Shown piece by piece: positions 1 through 11,176 of a stretch of 64,000 bases of DNA; the first letter of the stretch is position 1, and every line of letters starts with the position of its first letter. The stretch is from Rhizoclosmatium globosum. Its lineage: Eukaryota; Chytridiomycota; Chytridiomycetes; Chytridiales; Chytriomycetaceae. The stretch spans positions 140,785 through 204,784 of the forward strand of contig MCGO01000074.1 of assembly GCA_002104985.1 (NCBI GenBank), in the 5' to 3' direction. Below the pieces are notes generated by a model. It made no database searches. It was not told where the DNA came from and saw nothing but the letters and a program-made list of their open reading frames with translations. A program made the translations under genes and the position numbers.

Positions 1-1
1 C

Positions 2-750
2 CACCTCGCACAGCATACTGACTCCAAGAATGAGTTTCCGACGGGCTACTATTTTGACAGAGATGCTCCCGACGCCGAAAAAGAACAGCACAACTACGTT
101 TGTCCGATTCAAGGGTGTTCGAATGATTACACTTCTGCAGGTGGACTGAAGTATCATCTTTTGCATGGACATGCTTTGGATGAGGATGAACTTGAGCAAG
201 ATGAGTCAAGTGAAACGGATGAGGAGCAAGTTGTCACATCGGATAGCGATGGGACTGGACTCGATCAGCTGTTCAAATTGCAAAGTTTAAGTCACTCAAG
301 AAAGCACGTATGGCGTCGAAAGTAGCAGCTGCGATGGCGAATGGGAAATCACTGGCTGACATTGTATTTGACCGGCTTCCGAAACTCAAGCCGGGCGTTC
401 AAAGGAAACTGAGTTGTGCAAAGCTTTGGGTGCTTGATCCTGAATCTGGGAAGCAGCTCTTCTTTTGTCCCATCAGTACTTGTCAACGAATGTACCCGAC
501 TGGGAATGGTATGAGGTATCATCTTTCGAATGGGCACAAAGATCCGACTGAGTTTCCTGTGGGATGGTATTGGGGCAAAAAAGGGCGAAGTGAAGTTGCG
601 GAAGAGAAGAATATCGAGTTGCCATTCCACTGTAACGTTGGAAAATGCAAGGCACGTTTCTCGAAAAGTGCTGGACTCAATTGTCACATCACAAGAATGC
701 ATGGAAGGGATACTTCTGAGGAACACGAGGAAGATCTTGAATCTAATTAA
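2..750 (+). CDS. C2H2 zinc-finger protein, 5'-truncated by window edge
   Basis: Probable nucleic-acid-binding protein of the C2H2 zinc-finger class. The open frame enters at base 2 in the second half of a finger and reads to about base 265; the frame then moves by one base and continues to the stop at 750, so a one-base indel near 262-270 is inferred. Three further fingers are visible, starting YVCPIQGC, FFCPISTC and FHCNVGKC, each with a C-x4-C pair and a distal H-x3-5-H pair. Segments between fingers repeat a common pattern (EFPTGYYF / EFPVGWYW), so the protein is built of tandem units of about 90 residues including an acidic spacer (Glu/Asp-rich around 180-240 and at the C terminus). Its 3' end converges on the receptor gene at 855. 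Target and role are unknown. Confidence 0.7.
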
Positions 751-854
751 ATTTTAAGTGTATTAAAGATCAAAGTAAACGGAACACCTGAAATTTTACA
801 CACTCCATTTTCTTAATTTCTTTATATGGAACAAATTAGTGAATAAACAATGTA

Positions 855-1960
855 TTAAACTCTCTCATCGGCCTGAGCCCCCTTCTGTTTGAATCCAAAG
901 AAGACCATAATCTCAGCCCAATACGATGTCAAAAAGAAAACAAATGAATTCCAAATCCCCATCATGGAAAAACTGAGTGTCATGTAAATACTCAACCATT
1001 GCGGAACTGTTATGTTGAAGAACTGCATCAAACGACCTGCTGTTGGAGGGGTCCAAATTACAATGAAACCGCCTGCAATTAAAACCGCGCGAAATACGAT
1101 TGCTTTTACACGTGAGTTTGACATCGCTGATGGTTGTTGTTTAGACGACTTGACGATTGAACTTGAAACTCCTTTGTTACTGGGCACATTTAGAGCCCCT
1201 TTTGATGCACCAGTTGTGCTATCTATGTTCGTCGAAGGAGACTTGTATGAATCTTGTCCTTTTTTTGTTTCGTTTTTGAGTTATTGTTTGTTGAGTCTCC
1301 AGTTGAGCCCGAAACATTTGAAACTTTGTTCATAATCTCAACTACACGTCGGAAGAGTAATGTGTATAAGACGAGGATTACAATTAGATGCAACCTGAGC
1401 TGACTATGAGTCAAATTAACAATTAAGTAAGTGATTACCAGAGCTCAATGTAGAAGATGAAAACTCTCATGTTCTTATCTTGAACCCAGCAATAGTTCCT
1501 GCACTGCCGTAGATGGGAGTTTCGGTTGCTTTCTGTACAACTAAACCGATTGCAGTCAAAGAAGAGGACATCCCCATCCATACGCGTGATAATAAAGCCA
1601 ATATGAATCAGCAATCATGGCGCCTTTCATCACGGTAAAGTAACAGTGTACTGAGTCGTAAGGTAAGTGAGTGGCGGTATAATTTCAAATTGCACTCACC
1701 CGAAATCATACTGTCCAGCACACAGTTGCGTTCAAGAAAAATTCGTGCCAAATACCAATTGCCATACATGGCTGTGTCGGAAGCGACACCAATGGCCCAA
1801 TCGATACCACAAATCATTTCACTGATTGCTAGAAAGACTTGCATATAGAACAAACCTTTGTGGAATCGCTTTGTAAAGGCAACGCAGGCTATGACTGCTG
1901 TTGTCACTACAATCGTGATGGGGCCGACAATCGTCAAGGTGAGTGCTGTGGGGTTGACAT
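855..1960 (-). CDS. Seven-transmembrane receptor, cAMP-receptor-like (paralogue 1 of 5)
   Basis: G-protein-coupled receptor of the group that includes slime-mould cAMP receptors and fungal Git3/GprH-like receptors; ligand unknown. The C-terminal exon shows TM6 (FRAVLIAGGFIVIWTPPT) and TM7 (FSMMGIWNSFVFFLTSYW), as in the four paralogues at 12.9-18.1 kb. TM1-TM2 (VIACVAFTKRFHK, then YMQVFLAISEMICGI) lie at 1937-1760, and the TM3-TM4 exon (TVMKGAMIADSYW) around 1650-1450. The start at 1960 is chosen because its first residues match the paralogues' MxxxQxLTL pattern. At least three one-base shifts are needed: near 1945, near 1535 and at the T homopolymer around 1260. Introns fall where the paralogues have them. 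It is separated from the main cluster by about 11 kb of unrelated genes and lies on the opposite strand. Confidence 0.8.
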
Positions 1961-2211
1961 TGTTTCGAGACTGGAATAGTTGGGATTATGGGAGCTACTG
2001 ATGCGTTTACAAGAGGTTCTCTAGGTATATTGTTCCAGATTTGCCTTTGTTTCAGTGGTCCGCATATGGCAAATAATCCAACTTATTCTCAGTATCGAAT
2101 GATATTTCATCCCATCCATAATAACCACAACCACAAAAATAACAAAGAAAAAAGAGTCCAGACTCATAGTACACCAGAAGTCACCCATACTAAGCAGCAC
2201 CCGTAGTAACA

Positions 2212-3477
2212 TCAACTAATGATGACAAACAGCATGAAGAACACGACCAAAATACCAAACACTTGAATCATAAGCCACCGATTTCCTTGTAGCCTCTCCA
2301 AGAATTTAGCCAACTCATTATGAGCACTGACAACATTCATTTCAGTATCCATCACATTCACATCAATCCGCTGCACCATTTCCCTCTGCTGTGACAAAAT
2401 CTGTGTAAACTGTGAATAAATTGCCCCAACTCAGCAATCGTTGATTCAATCGATTCAATGGCCTGACCACGAGACTCAATGTACTCCAGCGTTGCCGTGT
2501 TATTGGACTGCATGAGAAGCTGTTGTTGCGAGCCACCACCCATTCCGCCCATATCAATTACGGCTGAGTCGCTTGAACCTGCTGTGGATCTGTTTCGGAG
2601 GCCGTCTTCATCGTGTGGAGTTTGCGGTCGGGGTTGTAAAGTGGCGATGAGTAATTTGACGCGTTGGGTGTGAAGAGAGATGAGGAGTCACCTGAGAAGA
2701 GGGGGCTGGAGGTGGATGGGGGGAGGCCGAACATTGGTTGTTGTGGTTGTGGGATGGAGAAGGGGGATTGCTGTGGAGTTGGTTGTTGTCCTTGGAGAGA
2801 GTATCCTGCTGCAGATGATGTAGCTGAGGCTGTAGGAGGTGCGTGTATTGGTCTCTGCGGGACTTTTGGTCCTTCATGTTTTGTGTTCGAAGCTCCAGGA
2901 TTGATTTGAACTCGGAGGAAGTGGATGCGAGCTTTGTTTGAAGTGAGGTTATGACATTTGTAGAGTGTTCTTGGATCTGCTTTGCGGCAGGTTGTGTGGT
3001 TGCTGAGAGCGTTGGTGTTGCTGCAGAAGGGCAATTTGACGGTTTATTTTAGTGATGTCTGCCTTGATTGCCAAAGTCAGGTCGTTTATTTCAGTTGGCC
3101 GGTCGTCAAAGAGCGTCTTCTTCTTTGCGAGTTGGGTCAGCGAGTGTAGTTTGGCTGTGGTGTGTTTGTGTGAGTGAGTGAGCGAGTTGAGTAAAATTAG
3201 AATGAGGCGTTTGAAGCGGGACAGGGCAGGAGACAGTGGCATAGAGCCGTGATCAGTCGCTAAAGAGAGGCAGTGGAGGGGAGGGAGAGGGAGAGGCTGG
3301 CGTACCCATCGTTGAGTTGATTTCGCGGGCAATCTGCGAGGCCGCCTTTGTGAACTCGGACTTGGCGTGTTGGCTGTGGCTGTGCTGTCCGAGCAATGCA
3401 CTCGACGCTACGTTGTTTCTCTGCGACAGCGACTCGGCGCAGGCGTGGAACTCGGTCGTTCGGTCGCGGATCGTCAT
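2212..3477 (-). CDS. SED5: Syntaxin-5 / Sed5-type Qa-SNARE
   Basis: Golgi t-SNARE acting in ER-to-Golgi and intra-Golgi vesicle fusion. The N terminus (MTIRDRTTEF) is the Sed5/syntaxin-5 signature that binds Sly1. An intron (donor near 3305, acceptor at 3155) follows the first exon. The Habc region reads KKKTLFDDRPTEINDL and then an alpha-helical segment IKADITKINRQIALL. The conserved KSILELRTQNMKDQKSRRDQ stretch, a Ser/Pro/Gln-rich linker, the SNARE helix (IESTIAELGQ, EMVQRIDVNV) and a C-terminal anchor (WLMIQVFGILVVFFMLFVII) follow in order. The frame changes near 3030, in the linker (about 2800), and near 2415 between IAELGQ and the rest of the SNARE helix, all consistent with single-base errors. 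The start ATG at 3477 is fixed by family similarity. Confidence in identity is high; exact linker sequence is not certain. Confidence 0.9.
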
Positions 3478-3665
3478 TTGGATGGCCTTTTTGGACGCTC
3501 TACTTCAACGTCACACGTTCAACCATCAAATACAATGCAAACAGTTCGATTATAAACGATTTGAGGGCATGCCTCGTCCTCCCTACTCTTTATTTTAGAG
3601 AGACTTCCGATTCACTTCCTCCATAAACAACCCTTGTACGCAGATATGATACGAAAATGGTAAAT

Positions 3666-4189
3666 TTACTGAGAGTAGCTCCAGACGCTGTAAAGAATGA
3701 GGTCAGTTTCTGCCACCGAACGAATAAATGACTGAAATAACTCACTTCTTCAAGAGACCGTCCTGGGTAGCAAGGCGGTTCAAGGAGTCGTCAGCCTCAC
3801 CAAGGGAACGAACGAATCCAGAGAAAGCGTAAGCCTTGGTGGCACCAGTGAGACGACCAGCAGCGTCAACCTCACCAATGGCGATCTGAACGGAAGCGTG
3901 GTCCTTGGCGGTGATGAGACGGCCGGTGGCAGAGCACTTGCGTGGGATGTACAAGTCAACAATCTGAATGAATATGTTGATTAGTATCGATGTTTCGTTC
4001 TTTGGAGTTTCGTTGGGGGCCAGTCCAGTTTTTCCCCCAGCTCTTCAGCCAATCCCTAGCATTCCATCTTTGACTGACTGATTCGTTCAGATTGAGTTAC
4101 GGGCTGAAGGAGATTCCAGATCCAGACTAATTCACAGTTGTAGGACTTTGGAGAGGATCAATACTCACTTCTCCCTTGTCGTTCTCCAT
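3666..4189 (-). CDS. RPS21: 40S ribosomal protein eS21
   Basis: Small-subunit ribosomal protein. Three exons can be read exactly: 4189-4169 (MENDKGE), 3963-3746 ([17 protein letters not shown] to DGLL-K), and 3687-3666 (VWSYSQ and stop), giving 86 residues with a perfect frame. Introns have GT-AG ends (donors at 4168 and 3745). The final exon is decided by homology: joining it gives GLLKNVWSYSQ, close to the yeast ending, whereas reading through the donor would stop two codons earlier. The first intron is about 205 nt, much longer than the 40-70 nt usual here, a common feature of ribosomal protein genes. No frame correction is needed, unlike most neighbours. Confidence 0.95.
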
Positions 4190-4648
4190 TTTCTAATTGA
4201 TCGCAGATTCGGGAAAAGAAATGAGGGTTAGTATCTTGTTGGTTGGAATTGAGGAGGTGTGGTTGTTTGGTGATAGTTCCCACTTCGTAGTCTCGTCCTG
4301 CAAACCAGTTTGACGCCTCCTTCACGGCGATCCAACACTTTTCCGAATGGTTTCGTATATCTGAATGTGAGAGTCGGCAGAGTACTGCTGGGGCAGCCGA
4401 TTGAGAGATGCAGGTAAGGCACCCTCTATTCCAGGTCCATCTCAGCCGCCCCAACCATCGTGACCTCCATCCGGCACATCCATCCCGTTCTCTGATCAGT
4501 ATTCATCCGTACGAGGCATCGAATAGGTCTGAAGGTGTTGAAAGGCCGGTGATGGAGCTGAAGGGACATGGTCGCTTACGAATTTTTGGTTGGTAAAGGC
4601 CGAGCAAAATTGGAACCAACACACACTCAAAGGGACAACCAAGACTGG
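4190..4648. promoter_or_regulatory. Divergent intergenic region eS21 / CTF18
   Basis: About 460 bp between the eS21 start and the CTF18 start, transcribed outward on both sides, so it must hold both promoters. It contains no convincing coding sequence. An in-frame-looking ATG at 4568 could extend CTF18 by 27 codons. No recognisable core promoter motif was identified. Confidence 0.4.
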
Positions 4649-7600
4649 ATGGACTACGACGACCTCGAAGAAACACAGACTACGACGACATTGACGCAGA
4701 TGCGATGGAGGCGATGCGCGAGGCCGAAGAAGACGAGGTCCGGGAACAGCGCGACAGACAACAAAGTAAACTGAATACGAACGAGTATTCTCTCTCTTGC
4801 AACATCGACTCAAAAGAACAATTCAAACCAGATATCTTCACTACAAAGTACGATGTTGTCTCAACGAACCCGCCAAAACCGTTTGCTCCGATTGCATGTC
4901 CGGACAACGACTTCAGCTCTTCCCCGCCCGCGTTTCGTCTCCTCTGACGGCACAATCAAAAGAGAAGCAAAAGGTGGCAATGCCATCAAATTGGCAACAG
5001 TCGCTGCCAAAGTGGATGAATGCAGGCGTTGAGTGGATGATGAAGTGAACGAGAGTTCGGACGAAGACAAGGAAAACGAGTCAACACAGGTAGACCCGAT
5101 ACTGCAGCAGCGAATGCGCGTAAAAGGCTTGAGGAAGCTCTCGAAATGGAAATGTTTGGGTCGGGTGTACGCCGGTTGATTCCTACGGATCCACAGGACT
5201 TTCCGGAGAAACCTCCTGTTGATATGGATGATGACGATTTAAGCGCTCTGTTTAGTGATAGTGATGTGGATGACGAAGCTTGAAGCCTGGGAGGCTAAAG
5301 ATAAGGAGGTGTTGCCTGCAAACAAGAGAAAGGCCCTTGTAGAAGGATTCAAGAATAAGGCCGCAAAAGCAGAGAAAACGATGAACCGGCTGTGAAATCG
5401 CGGTATAAGCAAATCAGTTTGAGTGATTCGGAGATGATAGTAGTGACGAGGAGGTTCTCAGCGGCCTGGAGGAAGTGGAATATCGAAAGTCTCCAAAACG
5501 GGATTCTATGGAGACGTGCAAATAACGGATGAAGAAATGGGTTTGGGAGACCGTACCGACCAGCTCCAGCTCCTCGTCCTAAATCGCCTGTTATTGAATA
5601 TGACGAAGATGGGGAGCCTATGTTTCAGTACCCTGACTCCAGCGATGATGAGCAACCTGCAGCACGACCAGCTCTTCCGCTCGGGATATGGATGACAACA
5701 ACCACACGTCACCACCTCCAAATCAACAACGTCAACGCCACCAATCCACGAAAATGACGACCCATCTGCTCCCCGTCTCTTCTCTACAGACCCTCACAAC
5801 CCACCTCCACACAAAAAGTTCAGCCTCCCCACCGGCGGCCGTAAAAAAGCTCCTTCAAAAGCGGAAATCGAGGCGAAGCGTTACAAAGAGCTCATGCGAA
5901 TCGCGCAACAAATGAAGAAAGAAATCGAAGCCCGAAACGCCGGAGTCGTTGAACAACGGCCTGGAGAAAACGGGGAATACGACGAAGACGAGTGGAACCG
6001 GCGGCGTACTGGATCTGACGTGAATTACTTGCTTATGCCGACGGATGGACGGAGTTGGAGACTGGTGTTGATTCAAAGGGGAGGAGGCTTTATTTCCCTT
6101 TGAGAGGAAAGGCGGATTTGATGCGGCTTGTAGAGCGGGCGAGTGGGACGAGGAAAGTTGATTTGTTGGGGGAGAGTATTCATGTTTTGTTACGGAAGTT
6201 GGAAGAGGAGGTTGCGAGGGAGCTGATGAGAAAGAAGCAAGGAGACAGGTTTATGAGCGGATGGGGAGTCAAGAGGGGAGAGAGATGTTGGGGGAGGAGT
6301 CTGTTGAATTGGAGAGAAGCAGGATGGGAAGTTGTGGGTTGACAAGTATGCTCCAAGAATGTATGTGGACTTACTTGGAGAGGAGGTAAGCTTGAATGAT
6401 GTGTTAATGTTAGATTCTTATTTGAAACAGAGAATCAACCGCGAAGTTTTGACGTGGGTGAAGCAATGGGATCACTGCGTGTTCAAGAAACCCATCAAGA
6501 AATACAACCTGGAGGGAATGTTGGAAGCAAGGAGTGGATAAATAAGGTTCGTGAGCAACTATTGTCTTTCCTGTTCCTCATTGCGTCTTTATTTTTCTTA
6601 GCCGGTTGATCCATACCATCGTCCAGAAAAGAAAATTCTGCTTCTTTCAGGTCCGCTGGTTTGGGAAAAACTACCCTGGCTCATATTGTTGGACGGCATT
6701 CGGGTTACAATGTGATTGAAATCAATGCGAGGTTAGAAAAACTTGCTCTTTTACCTCGTTTAATGTTCAATAACAGTGATGACCGAACGGGGGAGTCGTT
6801 GAGAAACAAACTTATTGGTGCGATAGAGTCACAATCACTGAATAGCAAACGTCCAAATTTGATTATCATTGATGAAATTGATGGTGCAGTGCCAGTGGCG
6901 GTGAAGAGGTTTGCTCATTTTGTTGATTTCGGGTCTGTAACACTTCTTACTCGGACAGAGTTTTATGAAACTGCTTGTAGATTTGGCAAATGGAGAATTG
7001 AAGGTCAAGGGAACATCATCTTCTGGTGAGGTGGAAACGAAGGAGAAAAAGAGAATGATGAACCTTCAGACAAGAATGGTATATTCAAAAATTCACTCTG
7101 CAGTTCACTGATGATTTAATAGCGAAACCAACAAGCTCAAAGCGCCGTGTTCTCTTGCGTCCAATTATTTGCATTTGTAACGACCAGTTAAGATAGATGA
7201 CTTTCACTTTCGATTACATAACTCACAAATCCACAGATATGCTCCCGTGCTTCGACCTCTCGTGCCATTGCTCAACATATGCTTTCCGTCCTCCTCCTCA
7301 TCGAATTCTTGCGAATCGTCTCACTGAAATCTGCAAACAAGAGGGCCTTCAGACTGACCTGCGTGTCTTGATGACACTCTGTGAGCTTACGGACGGAGAC
7401 ATTCGGTCCAGTTTAAACACGTTGCAGTTCTTCAGACGAAAGACACGTGTCTGACGATCGAAATGCTGGCAGGTATGGAAGTTGGAAGTAAGGACATGAC
7501 GAGAGGGCTCTTTCGAGTGTGGGAGGATGTGTTTACGATTCCCAGTGCCAAGAAGAAGAAGAAGCTGGGAGGCGGCGAAGATGGGGATGCTGGAAGGTAT

Positions 7601-9006
7601 ATTCACCGACTGTTGGCGCTGGTTTCTGCAAATGGAGAAGTTGACAAGATTCTTCAGGGTATGTTTCATTGCAACTTTGACAAAGTTTGTCTAATTTTCA
7701 TGAAATGAAAGGTTGTTACGAAAATTACCTGAAGATGCGAGTCGTTGACACTGTTGCCTCGACTTCTGATACCACACGTTCTGCTACGAAAATTGAGCAG
7801 GCCCTGGATTGGCTTGTGTTTCACGACCGTATTGACAAGTTTTTGATTGTCGACAAGGACTTTGAACTGTTCAAATATCAGCCTTTCACAATCGTGAACT
7901 TTTACCGACTGTTCGCTGGTATCTCTAAGCCGACGATTGAGTTTCCGAGAGCTGATTATGATGTGAGTTGTTTCGGTATTACGTGGGGGTATTTACCTTC
8001 GGATCTAGAACTTTGTCACGCGACGAATGAATGAGAATATTGTTTCTATGTTCATGAATACTCTTTCATTGAGTGAGCGAGTTACGTGGGGTAATCGAGC
8101 GCGGGTCCTTCAAGAGCTGGTAACACCCTTGCTACAGATCATTTCACCAGATTTCAGAGCTGTAAGTGATGCTTTCCTCCAAGTAAGCTTACCTAAGTTC
8201 AGGTTAATGTGAATCTCTTGAAATCAAATGAACGGATCGTCCTCGATCGTTGGTAGACGTTATGGTTTCTTTGGATTGAAGTTTGTTCAAGAGAAGGGTG
8301 AAGATGGACACTATATGTTCAAGCTATTTCCGTGAGTGCACTTGATTACATACTGAGTTCTTATAATAATTATCGGAATAGCCTGTTGAGAAATTGGCAA
8401 TTGGAAAAACAGACACTGATGCTCGGCATATACAGTCAATAACATATCCTGTCAAGCAATTGATTTCCAATCAAGTAAGTTTCATTAAGTTTTGAAGTAA
8501 CGTGCTAAATTCGTTTTCCAAGATTGAAACTGAGTCTATTCGTCGTTCTGTTGCCGCGTCCAATGAACGTATGAAGAAGATGGGAGCTAATGGACCGGAA
8601 CCTGTTCTCTAAACGCGGAAGTAGCTCGTCGTCACAGACACCAAAAAAGTAAGCACTTGGAGTTACGAATTTAACTGATGCACACGAAATATAGAGTCGA
8701 GCCTCCGACACCTTCTCAAGTTGTTGCTGTTCCAGCTGCTACTGTGAAGCCGCTCATCGCAAAAGACTTTTTTGGCAGACCAATTGTGGTGTCGACGAAG
8801 ATGAGGATCTGAGTGCACCTGTAGCTGGTAATGTTGCAATCGAGTCTACGAAAAATTATGCCAACTAAAGGATTACAGACGGGGCAACCGTGATCAAACG
8901 AAAGAAGGTTATTGAAAAGGCACCGGAGCCTTTGATTAGTTACCGGTATAACGAGGGATTCTCAAATGCCGTTCGAAAGCCGATGAAAGTTCGTGATTTT
9001 ATGTAG
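4649..9006 (+). CDS. CTF18: CTF18, alternative clamp-loader large subunit
   Basis: AAA+ ATPase that replaces Rfc1 in the Ctf18-RFC complex, loading PCNA and supporting sister-chromatid cohesion and replication checkpoint signalling in the nucleus. An acidic N-terminal region (DADAMEAMREAEEDEVRE near 4690) precedes the diagnostic LWVDKYAPRMYVDLLGEE (about 6330), REVLTWVKQWDHCVF, a Walker A region (GKTTLAHIVGRHSGY, 6664 on), sensor/Walker B (LIIIDEIDGA, about 6860), RPIICICNDQ (about 7160) and DGDIRSSLNTLQF. The lid and collar follow, and the gene ends with NEGFSNAVRKPMKVRDFM, the typical Ctf18 C terminus. Many short introns are present (for example 6732-6776, ending AACAG). At least eight one-base shifts are needed, one inside Walker A near 6655. 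The upstream ATG at 4568 is an alternative start. Confidence 0.9.
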
Positions 9007-9035
9007 ATTTGTCCTCGAATAAAACTTGTAAAAAG

Positions 9036-10145
9036 ATGGTGCAATTGTTGGATGGAGGGCTTTCCACACATTGGAAACTCTTGGAGCAACGTTTGGTGAA
9101 GACCCTCTATGGAGTGCCAGACTTCTTTTGAGTGAAGAGGGACGTCAGTTGATTCAAAAAGCCCATGAGGATTACATTGAAGCTGGATGTGGTTTGTGAT
9201 ATGATATATCACTCCATTTCGACTGTAACGCTTAATATGACCGTATTTAGACATCTTGACAACAGCTTCGTACCAAGCATTTGTTCCTACTGCGAACGTT
9301 CCACAGAATGTTGTTCTTGATGTTGATTACTTGTCGCTGTTCCCAACTTCCGTCCAGGTCGCTCGGGCTGCCATCCTCAAGAGTGGCAAGTCAAGTGTCA
9401 AAGTTGCTGCTTCAATGGGTTCGTATGGCGCTGTCTTGGCGAATGGTGCAGAGTTTACAGGAGACTTTGGAAGTTTGACATGGGATGCTTTGGTTGAGTT
9501 CCATCGGATCCGTATAGAGGCTGTGGCTGCAACTAAACCTGGTACGCTTTCTTTACGATTTAGTTCTTATTGACTGGTACTTTTGAAGACCTTCTTGCAT
9601 TTGAACTGTGCCTTCTGTTTTCGAGTCCTCCGCTATCGTTAAAGCTTTGGAGCAGTGTTCTTTGAAGGGAATTACTCTTCAGCCCGCGTGGATTTCTTTT
9701 TCGTGCAGGGACAGTCATTCGTCAAATGCTGGAGATTCTGCTGAAGCTTGTGCCACTTCAATCAAGGACTCACCTTTCGTTTTTGGCGTCGGCGTCAACT
9801 GTACCAAGCCTGAGTTTGTCAAGGGAATTTTGGAATCTTATAAGAAGACTTTGGAGGGAAGCGGGAAAGTGTTGATGTGTTATGTAGGCGAACTCTTGTT
9901 TGTCGTTAGGATTTTCTGACTTAAATTACAGCCAAACAAAGGCGAGACGTGGGACGCCGTTGGACGCGGCTGGGTTGACCAGACTGGCGTTCAGAACGTT
10001 GAAGCTTACGCTGATATGGCAAAATCTTGGATTGAAGCTGGGGCTACCATCGTCGGAGGAGTTGAGTGCTTAGTTCTTTCTGTAATGCCTTGGTTAAGAT
10101 TGGTTTACAGTGTTGCCGCATTGGCCCTAACCACTTGGCTGTTTG
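9036..10145 (+). CDS. Homocysteine S-methyltransferase
   Basis: Zn-dependent methyltransferase making methionine from homocysteine with S-adenosylmethionine or S-methylmethionine as donor (Mht1/Sam4/MmuM family). The start MVQLLDGGLST is canonical; a one-base deletion shortly after shifts to LETLGATFGEDPLWSARLL. TASYQAFVP follows the first intron, then DLLAFETVPS, GVGVNCTKPEFV (first zinc-ligand Cys region) and PNKGETWD. The last intron (about 10063-10110) splits the Gly-Gly-Cys-Cys zinc motif: exon end TIVGG joins CCRIGPNHLAV and stop. The start lies only 29 bp after the CTF18 stop on the same strand, and the gene converges on the Mpv17-family gene. Donor specificity cannot be told from sequence. 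Confidence 0.92.
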
Positions 10146-10277
10146 AAGGCATCATTGTAAAGGATAGACCTGTTTATGCTGCAGGCATTGCAATATATAT
10201 TCGTATCATTCGCTCTTTTCGTTCAGCCTGGCAGATAATAAAGACAAGTACGCGTTCCATCCTGTTGCCAGAGTATT

Positions 10278-11112
10278 CTACAAGCAGATTAAGCGAGAAT
10301 CGACCTGAAGAACGAATCACAACTTACAACCACCAAACTCCTGTAAATAACCGGAACGATGGCAAAGTTAATCAGCTGAACTGCAGGCCTACACATCCAA
10401 CCGCCGTGAGAAGAAAGAATGCCACCCACACGAGCTATAAAACCTCACCAGATTTTCCAGTTGTTCACTAAGACCTCCATATAACCTTCATTCAATCGAG
10501 ATTTCACGTCTGCCACAGTTCCGCCATTCATCAGAGTCGTCGAAGAAATGAATAAGGCTGGTTCAGCGTTTAGATGCTATGCTTGCGTCTGTAAAACGTA
10601 TGATTCATACCAATAAACGTTGGAGCAAAGACTGTCTGCGGTTTGAATTGTGAATGGGTAGCTGGTGATATAGGTTCAACCAACCTGATCCAGAAAGACA
10701 CGACCCACAACATTCTTTACTTCTGAGTTAAACTTAACGGATCGTTGAAGAAATGGGTACCAAAGAGCGAAGCAGGGACCACTGTAATACAGCCTGATTA
10801 GCTAGGTGGCTGATTGTCGCACACAACTCACGCCAAACACAATCCAAATGCGCCCAACTTTGCACTTCTTCCAAAGTCGTGGCTTTTAATCGACATCTTC
10901 TTTTCGACGACCTGCTGCGCAATGACATCGCCTGCAATCAATATGCAATGGTAAGCTGGCAAACCAACTCATCGACAACTCACCAAGAACAAATAGGCCT
11001 GCTGTCGTTACAGCCTGGACTCCAATCGGATGTCGACGTAGGATCTGAAGTACAGCTGTAAGCGAATCGGGAACAGCGAAGTGTCACTTACTCGATCATA
11101 TGCTTTGAACAT
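10278..11112 (-). CDS. Mpv17/PMP22-family membrane protein
   Basis: Small four-TM protein of the inner mitochondrial or peroxisomal membrane (Sym1/Mpv17/PXMP2 family); exact role uncertain. Readable exons: MFKAYDR (11112-11092), VLQILRRHPIGVQAVTTAG, then GDVIAQQVVEKKMSIKSHD through KLGAFGLCLA, GPCFALWYPFLQRSVKF, FLDQ, TVFAPT, and the signature region LNEGYMEVLVNNWKIW joined to PAVQLINFAIVPVIYRSLVV. The order and spacing match the family (RRHP motif, GD-QQ motif, WP-x-QxxNF motif), and each junction is flanked by GT-AG. One extra base is needed at the first junction. The C-terminal exon is uncertain; a frame ending at 10278 is one option. The 10146-10277 stretch is the short convergent gap to the methyltransferase. 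Confidence 0.85.
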
Positions 11113-11176
11113 TTGAAAACAGAATTCTTGTGATTCAATCCTTTTTTTTTTATTGGAAACGTAAAGTTGTCGAATG

